A DNA stretch of 6,959 bases. Origin: Armatimonadota bacterium. GTDB taxonomy: Bacteria; Armatimonadota; UBA5829. Positions 1-5,389 of the stretch are shown here, one piece after another (position 1 is the stretch's first letter; each line of letters begins with the position of its first letter). The DNA lies in NCBI GenBank assembly GCA_026415535.1, contig JAOAGX010000113.1, forward strand, positions 1-6,959, read 5' to 3'. The notes beneath the pieces were generated by a model, which saw only the letters and a program-made list of their open reading frames with translations, did not search any database and was not told where the DNA came from. The translations under genes and the position numbers were made by a program.

Positions 1-866
1 CCCTTATCCTGTATGAACTGAAAGATCGGCGGCACGCCCCAATATCGGCGCTCAACCGTGACCTGGCAATCGCTTGGTAGCACTCTCGGTATGTTGCCGT
101 AGAATCCGCCGCCGGTCAGATGGGCCATTGCATGGATTTCATACCGCCCCATTACGGCGGTCACGGCCTTGAGGTAGCTCTTATGCGGCGTCAGGAGTAC
201 TTCACCAAGCACTGCCCCTAATTCAGGTATGTATTGGTCAACCTTGTAATCGTTGTCCTCAAACAATACCTTTCGGACAAGGGAATAGCCATTAGTGTGC
301 AACCCAGAAGACGCCAATCCTATCAAGACGTCGCCGTGCTGAACCTTCGAGCCATCGATAATCTTCTCCCTATCCACCAATCCGACGATGCAACCTGCTA
401 CGTCGAATTCGCCTTCGCAATAAACTCCCGGCATCTCGGCGATTTCACCACCCAGTAACGCGCACCCGGCCTCGCAGCATGCCTCAGATATTCCTTTGAC
501 TATGTCGGCCACGCGCTCGGGAAATAGTTTGCTAGTGGCAATATAGTCCATAAAAAACAAAGGCCGCGCGCCTTGCACCAGAATATCATTCACGCAGTGG
601 TTAACCACATCTACGCCGACTGCGTCATACCGGCCCATCATTGAGGCGATCTTAACCTTTGTGCCAACTCCATCTATTGACGAAACCAGTACCGGATCTG
701 CCATATCCTCCGCGCCAAGTCGGAACATGCCGCCAAAGCTGCCGACATCCGTAAGCACGTTCGGAGTAAATGTTGACTGGGCGTACTGCTTAAGCCTGAA
801 TACCACTTCCTCGCCGGCTTCTATGTCAACGCCTGCGTCCTTGTAGGTTGTGCCTTCTTCCGCCAT
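1..866 (-). CDS. purM: Phosphoribosylformylglycinamidine cyclo-ligase (AIR synthetase), C-terminus missing
   Basis: PurM makes aminoimidazole ribonucleotide from FGAM with ATP, the fifth step of de novo purine synthesis, in the cytoplasm. Translating the minus strand from the ATG at 866 gives 288 uninterrupted codons that run off the left edge. Family motifs appear in order: YKDAGVDI (residues 8-15), DGVGTK (65-70), HCVNDILVQGA (90-100), GGEIAEMPG (139-147), SSGLHTNGYSL (186-196) and HLTGGG (249-254). These cover the ATP-grasping N-terminal half and much of the C-terminal domain of the PurM/PurL/SelD/HypE superfamily. Family members are usually about 340-350 residues, so some 50-60 are missing. 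GGEIAEMPG has I where T is usual. The start is supported by GGAGGG at 870-875, three bases before ATG. The gene is divergent from the sulfotransferase gene and has a strong promoter at 931-959. The identification is close to certain. Confidence 0.97.
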   Translation of the reverse strand, partial: MAEEGTTYKDAGVDIEAGEEVVFRLKQYAQSTFTPNVLTDVGSFGGMFRLGAEDMADPVLVSSIDGVGTKVKIASMMGRYDAVGVDVVNHCVNDILVQGARPLFFMDYIATSKLFPERVADIVKGISEACCEAGCALLGGEIAEMPGVYCEGEFDVAGCIVGLVDREKIIDGSKVQHGDVLIGLASSGLHTNGYSLVRKVLFEDNDYKVDQYIPELGAVLGEVLLTPHKSYLKAVTAVMGRYEIHAMAHLTGGGFYGNIPRVLPSDCQVTVERRYWGVPPIFQFIQDK

Positions 867-879
867 TTGCCCTCCAGTA

Positions 880-900
880 GTTGCGAGCGAAGCGAAGAAC
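880..900 (+). repeat. 21-bp imperfect palindromic repeat, copy 1 (purM leader)
   Basis: This stretch shares the core GAGCG-N-AG-N3-AGAA, at the same spacing, with the copies at 1813-1833 and 5369-5389, which lie on the opposite strand. Its ends (GTT and AAC) can pair. It lies in the predicted purM 5' untranslated region, just upstream of the ribosome binding site. It is the least palindromic of the three copies. Confidence 0.45.
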
Positions 901-930
901 GTCTCGACTTGGGTGAATTGAAACGATGTT

Positions 931-959
931 ATTAAACCGCGAACCGGCCTTGCTGTCAA
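931..959 (-). promoter_or_regulatory. Housekeeping-sigma promoter of purM
   Basis: Read on the minus strand, a perfect -35 TTGACA (954-959) is followed by a 17-bp spacer and the -10 TTTAAT (931-936, five of six consensus bases). Transcription would start near 924, giving a leader of about 57 nt before the purM ATG. An inverted repeat with six-base arms (948-966) brackets the -35 box. Confidence 0.75.
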
Positions 960-966
960 GGCAAGG
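948..966. promoter_or_regulatory. Inverted repeat centred on the purM -35 box
   Basis: The arms CCTTGC (948-953) and GCAAGG (961-966) are perfect reverse complements, separated by 7 bp that contain the whole TTGACA box except its flank. A protein bound here would block RNA polymerase, so it is a candidate operator. It does not resemble the enterobacterial PurR site as I remember it, and no regulator is visible nearby. A chance match is possible. Confidence 0.35.
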
Positions 967-1002
967 CGCATAAAGCCACGTTAGGCTGGTTGCTCCGGAA
1001 TA

Positions 1003-1012
1003 GTGTATACAC
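1003..1012. promoter_or_regulatory. Perfect 10-bp palindrome between divergent promoters
   Basis: GTGTATACAC is its own reverse complement. It lies upstream of both the purM promoter (931-959) and the sulfotransferase promoter (1038-1066), where a shared regulator could act on either. The only evidence is symmetry and position. Confidence 0.25.
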
Positions 1013-1037
1013 AAATATCCGGGGGCCAAAGTAAGCT

Positions 1038-1066
1038 TTGTCTGACACAAGTTTCGCCACTATAAT
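1038..1066 (+). promoter_or_regulatory. Housekeeping-sigma promoter of the sulfotransferase gene
   Basis: A -35-like TTGTCT (1038-1043, four of six consensus bases) precedes a 17-bp spacer and a perfect -10 TATAAT (1061-1066). Transcription would begin about 7 bases downstream, near 1073, which almost coincides with the ATG at 1076. This implies a leaderless or near-leaderless transcript. No Shine-Dalgarno sequence lies between the -10 box and the start codon, which fits. Confidence 0.7.
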
Positions 1067-1075
1067 GGATCCGAA

Positions 1076-1789
1076 ATGATGATTACGGTAATCGGCAGGG
1101 GCCATGGCGGCACCCGTGCTATAGCCCAAACACTTAGGGAAAGCGGAGTATATATGGGAGAGAAGCTAAACAGCTCCTTCGACCTGATTCCCGCAGAGGA
1201 TATGTACGAAGCCTGCCGGGTGATGTCCAGATACGTTATTTACAATGGCGACTTCAAGTGGAACTTCTCAAAGCTGCACAAGATGCCGGTCGATCCGGAT
1301 TTCGAACAGCTTGTGCGATCTTACCTGTCGTCCGTGCTCACTACCAACGTGGAAAACCGCGGATGGAAGTTGCCCGAAACCACGCTTGTTTACCCTTGGA
1401 TAGTGAGGATGTTTCCCAAGGCTTACTATATCCATTGGATCCGCGATCCTCGCGACTCAATCCTCGGACCGCACCTTACAGACGACCTAGCGGATTTTGG
1501 CGTGCCATATGAGCATACGGAGGACGTCCGGATGCGTCGGGCCATAAGTTGGAAGTATCAGCGCGAGATAGTAAAAGCCACTCCTCCGCCCGAACACACG
1601 ATTGAAATTAGGTTCGAGGACTTCGTTCTGAACCAAGAAGCAACCCTAGACCGACTAGAAGCATTCCTCGGCATCCCGCTCGCGAAGATCGAGGTGCACC
1701 CTGAATCCGTAGGCCGTTGGAAGACAGACGATGGCGTACACTACTTCGACTTCCTACAGGAAGATATGCACGCACTTGGATACCTTTGA
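1076..1789 (+). CDS. Sulfotransferase family protein, substrate unknown
   Basis: This 237-residue protein has the layout of PAPS-dependent sulfotransferases, which move a sulfonate group from 3'-phosphoadenylyl sulfate to an acceptor. The N-terminal P-loop-like segment GRGHGGTRAIAQTL (residues 7-20) corresponds to the 5'-phosphosulfate loop. RDPRDS (123-128) corresponds to the 3'-phosphate binding site with its conserved Arg and Ser. RFEDFV (179-184), followed by the helix LDRLEAFLGIPL, is the usual C-terminal signature, and SVGRWK (211-216) is a typical late loop. There is no signal peptide or membrane segment, so it should act in the cytoplasm. It is short but appears complete, ending in TGA. 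Two adjacent ATGs (1076, 1079) could start it. It stands alone, divergent from purM and convergent with uvrB, so context does not reveal the acceptor. The fold assignment is firm. Sulfotransferase activity is likely but could be a related kinase-like function. Confidence 0.85.
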   Translation: MMITVIGRGHGGTRAIAQTLRESGVYMGEKLNSSFDLIPAEDMYEACRVMSRYVIYNGDFKWNFSKLHKMPVDPDFEQLVRSYLSSVLTTNVENRGWKLPETTLVYPWIVRMFPKAYYIHWIRDPRDSILGPHLTDDLADFGVPYEHTEDVRMRRAISWKYQREIVKATPPPEHTIEIRFEDFVLNQEATLDRLEAFLGIPLAKIEVHPESVGRWKTDDGVHYFDFLQEDMHALGYL

Positions 1790-1812
1790 AAGAAAGATTG
1801 CGCCAGATAGAG

Positions 1813-1833
1813 ATTCTCCGCTGCGCTCAGAAT
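1813..1833 (-). repeat. 21-bp imperfect palindromic repeat, copy 2 (between convergent genes)
   Basis: The arms ATTCT and AGAAT enclose 11 bases, and the minus strand carries the shared core GAGCG-N-AG-N3-AGAA. The repeat sits in the 56-bp gap between the convergent ends of the sulfotransferase gene and uvrB. It could fold in both transcripts, but no run of U follows, so it is not a standard terminator. From memory, similar short motifs recur between genes in many environmental bacterial genomes. Confidence 0.55.
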
Positions 1834-1845
1834 GACATGACTTCG

Positions 1846-3873
1846 CTACAGCTTTTTCACGTCTGGTAGGAGCTTCTTCATCGCCGCGATTTCGTCCCGC
1901 AGTTCGGCTGCACGCTCGAAGTCAAGCGCCTTGGCGGCCTTTTTCATCTCGCGCTCCATTCGGGTGATCTGGTCAAGCATTTCGTCGAGAGACAACGCAG
2001 CTGTATCCGATAGTTTAGCAATACTGCCATCGAAAACAGCACCTGCACTCGTAGGAATGAGGGAGTCTCGAATTGATTTCCTGATAGTGGCAGGAGTGAT
2101 GCCGTGAACCCTGTTGTATTCCAACTGAACTTGGCGACGTCTATTGGTCTCGTCAATCGCGCGGCGCATTGAGTCGGTTACGTTGTCGGCGTACATAATG
2201 ACTTTGCCAGACACGTTGCGAGCTGCGCGGCCCATAGTCTGAATCAGAGACGTTTCAGAGCGCAGGAAACCTTCTTTGTCGGCATCAAGGATCGCCACCA
2301 GCGAAACTTCAGGCAAATCAAGACCCTCCCTAAGCAAATTGATCCCGACAATCACATCGTGCACACCCATTCGCAAATCGCGCAATATTTCCGTTCGCTC
2401 TAAGGTATTAATCTCGCTGTGGAGATAATGGACTTTGATACCAAGGTCCAACAAGTATTCGCTCAGATCCTCGGCCATTTTCTTAGTAAGTGTTGTCACC
2501 AGCACGCGTTCGCCAGCCTCGGACCGCTTCGTGATCTCGCTGATTAGATTATCGATCTGACCAGTGGTCGGGCGAACCTCAATCTCTGGATCCACAAGCC
2601 CCGTCGGTCGAATCAACTGCTCTACTACTTGTGCGCTGTGCCTAAGCTCCCACGGACCAGGCGTGGCCGATACGAATATCGCTTGGTTGATAAGCTTCTC
2701 GAACTCCTCAAACTTCAGTGGGCGGTTATCAAGCGCCGATGGCAGCCGGAACCCGTATTCGACCAGTGTCTCCTTGCGCGAGCGGTCACCGGCGTACATT
2801 CCGTTCAACTGTGGTATGGTCTGGTGGCTTTCATCGATAAAGACAAGGAAGTCCTCCGGAAAGTACTCAACAAGCGTGTGCGGAGGGCTGCCCGGCGGCC
2901 GACCATCTAGAATGCGAGAGTAGTTTTCGATTCCGTTACAATAGCCCAACTCCCGCATCATTTCCATATCAAATCGCGTCCGCTGCTCAATCCGCTGAGC
3001 CTCGATGAGGCGCCCGCGTTCCTGGAAAAACCGAATCCGCTCCTCAAGTTCCCGCTCAATCTCCTCCAACGCACGCTCCATCTTCTCAGCAGGAGTAACG
3101 TAATGGCTGGCAGGAAAAATGGTAACAGAGTTGAGACCACTCCCGCCTACCCCTTGGTAAGTTGCAGAAGATGAGATTACCTCGCCAGTTACCGGATTGA
3201 TGGTGGATATTTTTTCGACTTCGTCGCCAAAGAAACTTACTCGCGTGATAACTTCCTCGTCAACCGGCTGGATTTCAAGCACGTCGCCACGCACGCGAAA
3301 AGTACCTCGACCGAGTGCAATGTCGTTTCGCGTAAACTGCATGTCGACTAGCCGCCTCAGAATATCATCTCGGTCGTAGGTCTTACCCACTTCGAACCTA
3401 AGGATCGTCTGGCTGTAGTCTTCCTTGGATCCGATTCCGTAAATGCATGACACGCTGGCCACCACAATCACGTCGCGTCGTTCGAGAACGGCCTGAGTCG
3501 CTGAGTGGCGCAACCGGTCGATTTCGTCGTTAATGGAGGAGTCCTTTTCGATGTAGGTGTCGGTTTGAGGGATGTAAGCCTCTGGCAGATAGTAGTCGTA
3601 GTAGCTTACGAAGTACTCGACGGCGTTATTCGGAAAAAACTCCCGAAACTCAGAACATAGCTGGGCGGCAAGAGTCTTATTGTGCGCGATCACAAGCGTC
3701 GGACGTTGAACAGCCTGAATCACATTTGCCATTGTGAAGGTCTTGCCGGAACCGGTTACGCCAAGCAGAGTCTGGTAGCGGTAGCCCGCGCGAATACCTT
3801 CGACCAGTTTCTCAATAGCCTGGGGCTGGTCGCCAGTAGGTTTATAGTCGGATTTGATGGCAAACTGGGGCAT
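1846..3873 (-). CDS. uvrB: Excinuclease ABC subunit B
   Basis: UvrB is the damage-verifying helicase-like subunit of nucleotide excision repair. It is loaded by UvrA and then recruits UvrC for the incisions. The 675 residues match the normal family length and all landmarks are present: Walker A GVTGSGKT (38-45), the beta-hairpin YYDYYLPEAYIP (91-102) that probes the damaged strand, Walker B DESH (347-350), SATPGPWEL (403-411), motif V INLLREGLDLPEV (511-523), motif VI QTMGRAARN (545-553), and a C-terminal UVR domain around 635-668 that contacts UvrC. I chose the ATG at 3873 because the family begins near MPQF. A GTG at 3897 would add eight residues but has no clear ribosome site. The frame ends in TAG. 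The gene has its own promoter 200 bp downstream of the receiver-PilZ gene on the same strand. No uvrA or uvrC is in view. Confidence 0.98.
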   Translation of the reverse strand: MPQFAIKSDYKPTGDQPQAIEKLVEGIRAGYRYQTLLGVTGSGKTFTMANVIQAVQRPTLVIAHNKTLAAQLCSEFREFFPNNAVEYFVSYYDYYLPEAYIPQTDTYIEKDSSINDEIDRLRHSATQAVLERRDVIVVASVSCIYGIGSKEDYSQTILRFEVGKTYDRDDILRRLVDMQFTRNDIALGRGTFRVRGDVLEIQPVDEEVITRVSFFGDEVEKISTINPVTGEVISSSATYQGVGGSGLNSVTIFPASHYVTPAEKMERALEEIERELEERIRFFQERGRLIEAQRIEQRTRFDMEMMRELGYCNGIENYSRILDGRPPGSPPHTLVEYFPEDFLVFIDESHQTIPQLNGMYAGDRSRKETLVEYGFRLPSALDNRPLKFEEFEKLINQAIFVSATPGPWELRHSAQVVEQLIRPTGLVDPEIEVRPTTGQIDNLISEITKRSEAGERVLVTTLTKKMAEDLSEYLLDLGIKVHYLHSEINTLERTEILRDLRMGVHDVIVGINLLREGLDLPEVSLVAILDADKEGFLRSETSLIQTMGRAARNVSGKVIMYADNVTDSMRRAIDETNRRRQVQLEYNRVHGITPATIRKSIRDSLIPTSAGAVFDGSIAKLSDTAALSLDEMLDQITRMEREMKKAAKALDFERAAELRDEIAAMKKLLPDVKKL

Positions 3874-3880
3874 CACAAAT

Positions 3881-3898
3881 CGTGCTCTTAGCAGCACG
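3881..3898 (-). promoter_or_regulatory. Stem-loop immediately upstream of the uvrB start
   Basis: The minus strand contains CGTGCT, a six-base loop, then AGCACG: a perfect 6-bp stem ending 7 nt before the chosen ATG. The only Shine-Dalgarno-like bases (AAGAG) fall in the loop and 3' arm, so folding could hide the ribosome site. If translation instead starts at the GTG at 3897, the hairpin lies at the beginning of the coding region. Confidence 0.4.
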
Positions 3899-3938
3899 GT
3901 CTTGTCTTGCCACGAAACCGGCGCGAATGCCTGCGTCT

Positions 3939-3959
3939 ATGGTTTGGTTGCAGAACCAT
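3939..3959. promoter_or_regulatory. Operator-like inverted repeat over the uvrB -10/+1 region
   Basis: The arms ATGGTT (3939-3944) and AACCAT (3954-3959) are perfect reverse complements, 9 bp apart. They overlap the edge of the -10 box and the predicted transcription start, a usual place for repressor binding. The site matches neither the CTGT-N8-ACAG LexA box nor the GAAC-N4-GTTC type, so a link to the SOS response is not shown. Confidence 0.35.
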
Positions 3960-3987
3960 GATAGGTGGAGTGTAAGAGGATCGTCAA
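3958..3987 (-). promoter_or_regulatory. Housekeeping-sigma promoter of uvrB
   Basis: On the minus strand, TTGACG (3982-3987, five of six bases) is followed by an 18-bp spacer and TATCAT (3958-3963, five of six bases). Transcription would start near 3951, giving a leader of about 78 nt. Just upstream of the -35 box are two tandem near-identical 9-mers, TTCCAGAGG and TTCCAAAGG (3994-4011). The rest of the 201-bp gap between the two leftward genes holds no other clear signal and no terminator. Confidence 0.6.
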
Positions 3988-4074
3988 GCTGAGCCTTTGG
4001 AACCTCTGGAATTTGGATTGCGGAACTCCACTACCGATTTCGAGTGTCCCTTAGTGAGGCTGCTCTCTGAGTGG

Positions 4075-5088
4075 TTAATCTTCGAGCAAGTCGTGCAGTG
4101 ATGAATCCGCTATTATGAACTGGCAGCCCAGTAGCCAGCCGTCTTCTCCGGGTTGATCGCTTTGGGTGGATCGCAGGACGCGTGCTACCGCCCCTATCCT
4201 TTCGATTTCGACCGCGGGTCTGAGTTCGATCCGGAGGGTGGAGCCGACCTCTACCTCTTCTCCGACGAAAATGCAAGCGCCCCCGAGACTCAAATCCCTG
4301 GTCTCCCCAGGTTTGAAACTTAGGTTATTGGAATCTGCAACCTGATCACCTAGGGCATAACTTATGGGGATTCGCAACGCAAGTCTTGGATGTTGCCTGC
4401 GCTGGGATCTGTAGATCACATTGGGTTTGTCCAGCACTAGAACCGGCTCGGGATCCCGGCCCGAAGCTACGACGTGGGCGGAAAAGCTGTAATATGCATC
4501 CTTGGCAGCCAGTCCAACCTTAACTGGAGCACGCGTCGGAATCTGGATATCTCCGCAACTGTTTTTGGGAGCAAGAACAGTGAGAGTGCGATCATCCTTG
4601 GAGCATATCTTGCTGGGGTAGATACTGCCAGTGCATCCGTTCTGCATTTCTATCGTGATAGGCTGATCCTTTGAAAACAGCACTGTAGACTCGGACATCT
4701 TGCGGTTATTTGGTGCGGTTTTCGCCTGGCAAGTACTGCAAACCAGTGAGACTAGTGAGTCGAGATCGAAAGGCTTGCTGACGTATCCAGAGATACCGTA
4801 AGCCTTAGCCCGCTCAACTGCCTCAGTGTTCTCACAGGCGGTCATTACAATCACCGGCACAGAGCTCTTGATACTTCGAATCTCAGCAAGCGCAGATAGG
4901 CCGTCCACTTTGGGCAGGATGAGATCAAGAAGAACAACATCATAGTCCGACTCGCGGACCCTTTCAATGGCTTGCTCGCCGTCGTGCACAGCTGTAACGC
5001 TGTAACCACTCTTGGCAAGCTTTGCCCCTATTATGCGGCACAGATTTATTTCATCGTCTACGACAAGGACGTTCCCTTTCGAGACCAT
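4075..5088 (-). CDS. Response-regulator receiver domain fused to YcgR-type N domain and PilZ domain
   Basis: This 337-residue cytoplasmic signalling protein has three parts. Residues 5-117 form a receiver domain with the acidic pair D11-D12, phospho-acceptor D55 in VVLLDLILPK, T83 and K105 in SKPF. Residues of about 136-226 resemble the beta-rich YcgR/PilZ N-terminal domain, ending in VLDKPNVIYRSQRR. Residues from about 228 to the end form a PilZ domain with the c-di-GMP binding motifs RQHPR (231-235, RxxxR) and DLSLGG (265-270, DxSxxG). All key residues are present, so both phosphorylation and c-di-GMP binding are expected. PilZ proteins of this type usually affect motility, adhesion or exopolysaccharide. 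No histidine kinase, cyclase or output gene is nearby, so it is an orphan here. A CxxC pair (C117, C120) marks the end of the receiver domain. The ATG at 5088 has a perfect AGGAGG nine bases upstream; the GTG at 5109 would overlap that site and is rejected. Confidence 0.93.
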   Translation of the reverse strand: MVSKGNVLVVDDEINLCRIIGAKLAKSGYSVTAVHDGEQAIERVRESDYDVVLLDLILPKVDGLSALAEIRSIKSSVPVIVMTACENTEAVERAKAYGISGYVSKPFDLDSLVSLVCSTCQAKTAPNNRKMSESTVLFSKDQPITIEMQNGCTGSIYPSKICSKDDRTLTVLAPKNSCGDIQIPTRAPVKVGLAAKDAYYSFSAHVVASGRDPEPVLVLDKPNVIYRSQRRQHPRLALRIPISYALGDQVADSNNLSFKPGETRDLSLGGACIFVGEEVEVGSTLRIELRPAVEIERIGAVARVLRSTQSDQPGEDGWLLGCQFIIADSSLHDLLED

Positions 5089-5097
5089 GTCGAGGAG

Positions 5098-5103
5098 CCT
5101 CCT
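5098..5103 (-). promoter_or_regulatory. Ribosome binding site deciding the receiver-PilZ start
   Basis: AGGAGG on the minus strand lies nine bases before the ATG at 5088. Its presence excludes the longer frame from the GTG at 5109, which would place this site inside the coding sequence. The bases that follow (CTCCT) are partly complementary to it. Confidence 0.85.
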
Positions 5104-5115
5104 GCCCACGTACGA

Positions 5116-5143
5116 AGAATACCGAGGGAGACTTGTGGATCAA
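5116..5143 (-). promoter_or_regulatory. Possible housekeeping-sigma promoter of the receiver-PilZ gene
   Basis: TTGATC (5138-5143) and TATTCT (5116-5121), 16 bp apart on the minus strand, each match four of six consensus bases. Transcription would start near 5109, leaving a short leader with the AGGAGG site. It is a weak match and competes with the sigma-54-like site further upstream. Confidence 0.35.
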
Positions 5144-5162
5144 CCCTTTCATGTTTGGCTAT

Positions 5163-5178
5163 TGCAAGAACTATGCCA
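5163..5178 (-). promoter_or_regulatory. Sigma-54-like -24/-12 promoter match
   Basis: The minus strand reads TGGCATA, four bases, then TTGCA. The invariant GG and GC are ten bases apart, as required for RpoN promoters, and only the C at the sixth position of the usual TGGCAC is changed, to T. It is correctly oriented for the receiver-PilZ gene, with a start near 5152 and a leader of about 63 nt. RpoN is rare or absent in several phyla, possibly including this organism's, so chance is a serious alternative. Confidence 0.35.
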
Positions 5179-5269
5179 TTACCACCAAGCTCAGCAAAAA
5201 TGCGCGATCCATGCGCTTATTGCTCGGAAACGGCGTTTAAATAATATAAAAGCGCAATAACTAGCAACG

Positions 5270-5290
5270 AATATTGTTTGGAACAAAATT
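5270..5290. promoter_or_regulatory. Operator-like inverted repeat
   Basis: The arms AATATTGTT (5270-5278) and AACAAAATT (5282-5290) are reverse complements except for one central mismatch, with a 3-bp TGG spacer. The compact symmetry resembles a site for a dimeric repressor. It lies between divergent genes and could serve either. No regulator gene is present in the window to support it. Confidence 0.35.
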
Positions 5291-5340
5291 GTACGTCCTT
5301 TTAGTCACATCCTTCGCAGGACGCGTAGACAGTAGTCAAA

Positions 5341-5367
5341 TCCTCGGGAAAAGTGAATCCCATAGGA
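5341..5367 (+). other. Stem-loop in the leader region of the toroid-protein gene
   Basis: TCCT-C-GGGA (5341-5349) can pair with TCCC-AT-AGGA (5358-5367), giving two 4-bp helices around a small internal loop and an 8-base apical loop. It lies directly next to the palindromic repeat at 5369-5389. No U-tract follows, so it is not a standard terminator. Confidence 0.35.
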
Positions 5368-5368
5368 G

Positions 5369-5389
5369 ATTCTAAACTCCGCTCAGAAT
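5369..5389 (-). repeat. 21-bp imperfect palindromic repeat, copy 3
   Basis: It has the same ATTCT and AGAAT arms and the same 11-base interior length as the copy at 1813-1833, and the minus strand again carries GAGCG-N-AG-N3-AGAA. The interior bases between arm and core differ, while arms and core are kept. It lies upstream of the toroid-protein gene. Confidence 0.55.

Noticed and set aside
867..1075. tRNA, small RNA gene or riboswitch in the purM leader region
   Set aside because: I found no cloverleaf-like arrangement and no recognisable purine-riboswitch core. Promoter elements explain most of the space.
1813..1833. Bidirectional Rho-independent terminator between the convergent genes
   Set aside because: The 5-bp stem is weak and AT-rich, with no U-tract on either strand. 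The similarity to two other intergenic copies fits a repeat better.
2564..2923. Plus-strand frames of 119 and 93 residues inside uvrB
   Set aside because: They are antisense to conserved UvrB helicase motifs, with no recognisable domains or ribosome sites.
3874..3897. Longer uvrB starting at the GTG at 3897
   Set aside because: It adds eight residues (beginning MLLRAR) not expected in UvrB, no convincing ribosome site precedes it, and the family normally begins near the chosen MPQF.
4031..4276. Arg-rich minus-strand frame of 81 residues overlapping the end of the receiver-PilZ gene
   Set aside because: It overlaps a clearly real gene on the same strand in another frame. Its low-complexity Arg/Thr composition is typical of a shadow frame.
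3874..5088. The receiver-PilZ gene and uvrB as one operon
   Set aside because: The 201-bp gap and a good dedicated uvrB promoter argue for separate transcription, although read-through cannot be excluded because no terminator is seen.
5089..5109. Longer receiver-PilZ protein starting at the GTG at 5109
   Set aside because: The perfect AGGAGG site at 5098-5103 would fall inside the coding sequence, while it is ideally spaced for the ATG at 5088.
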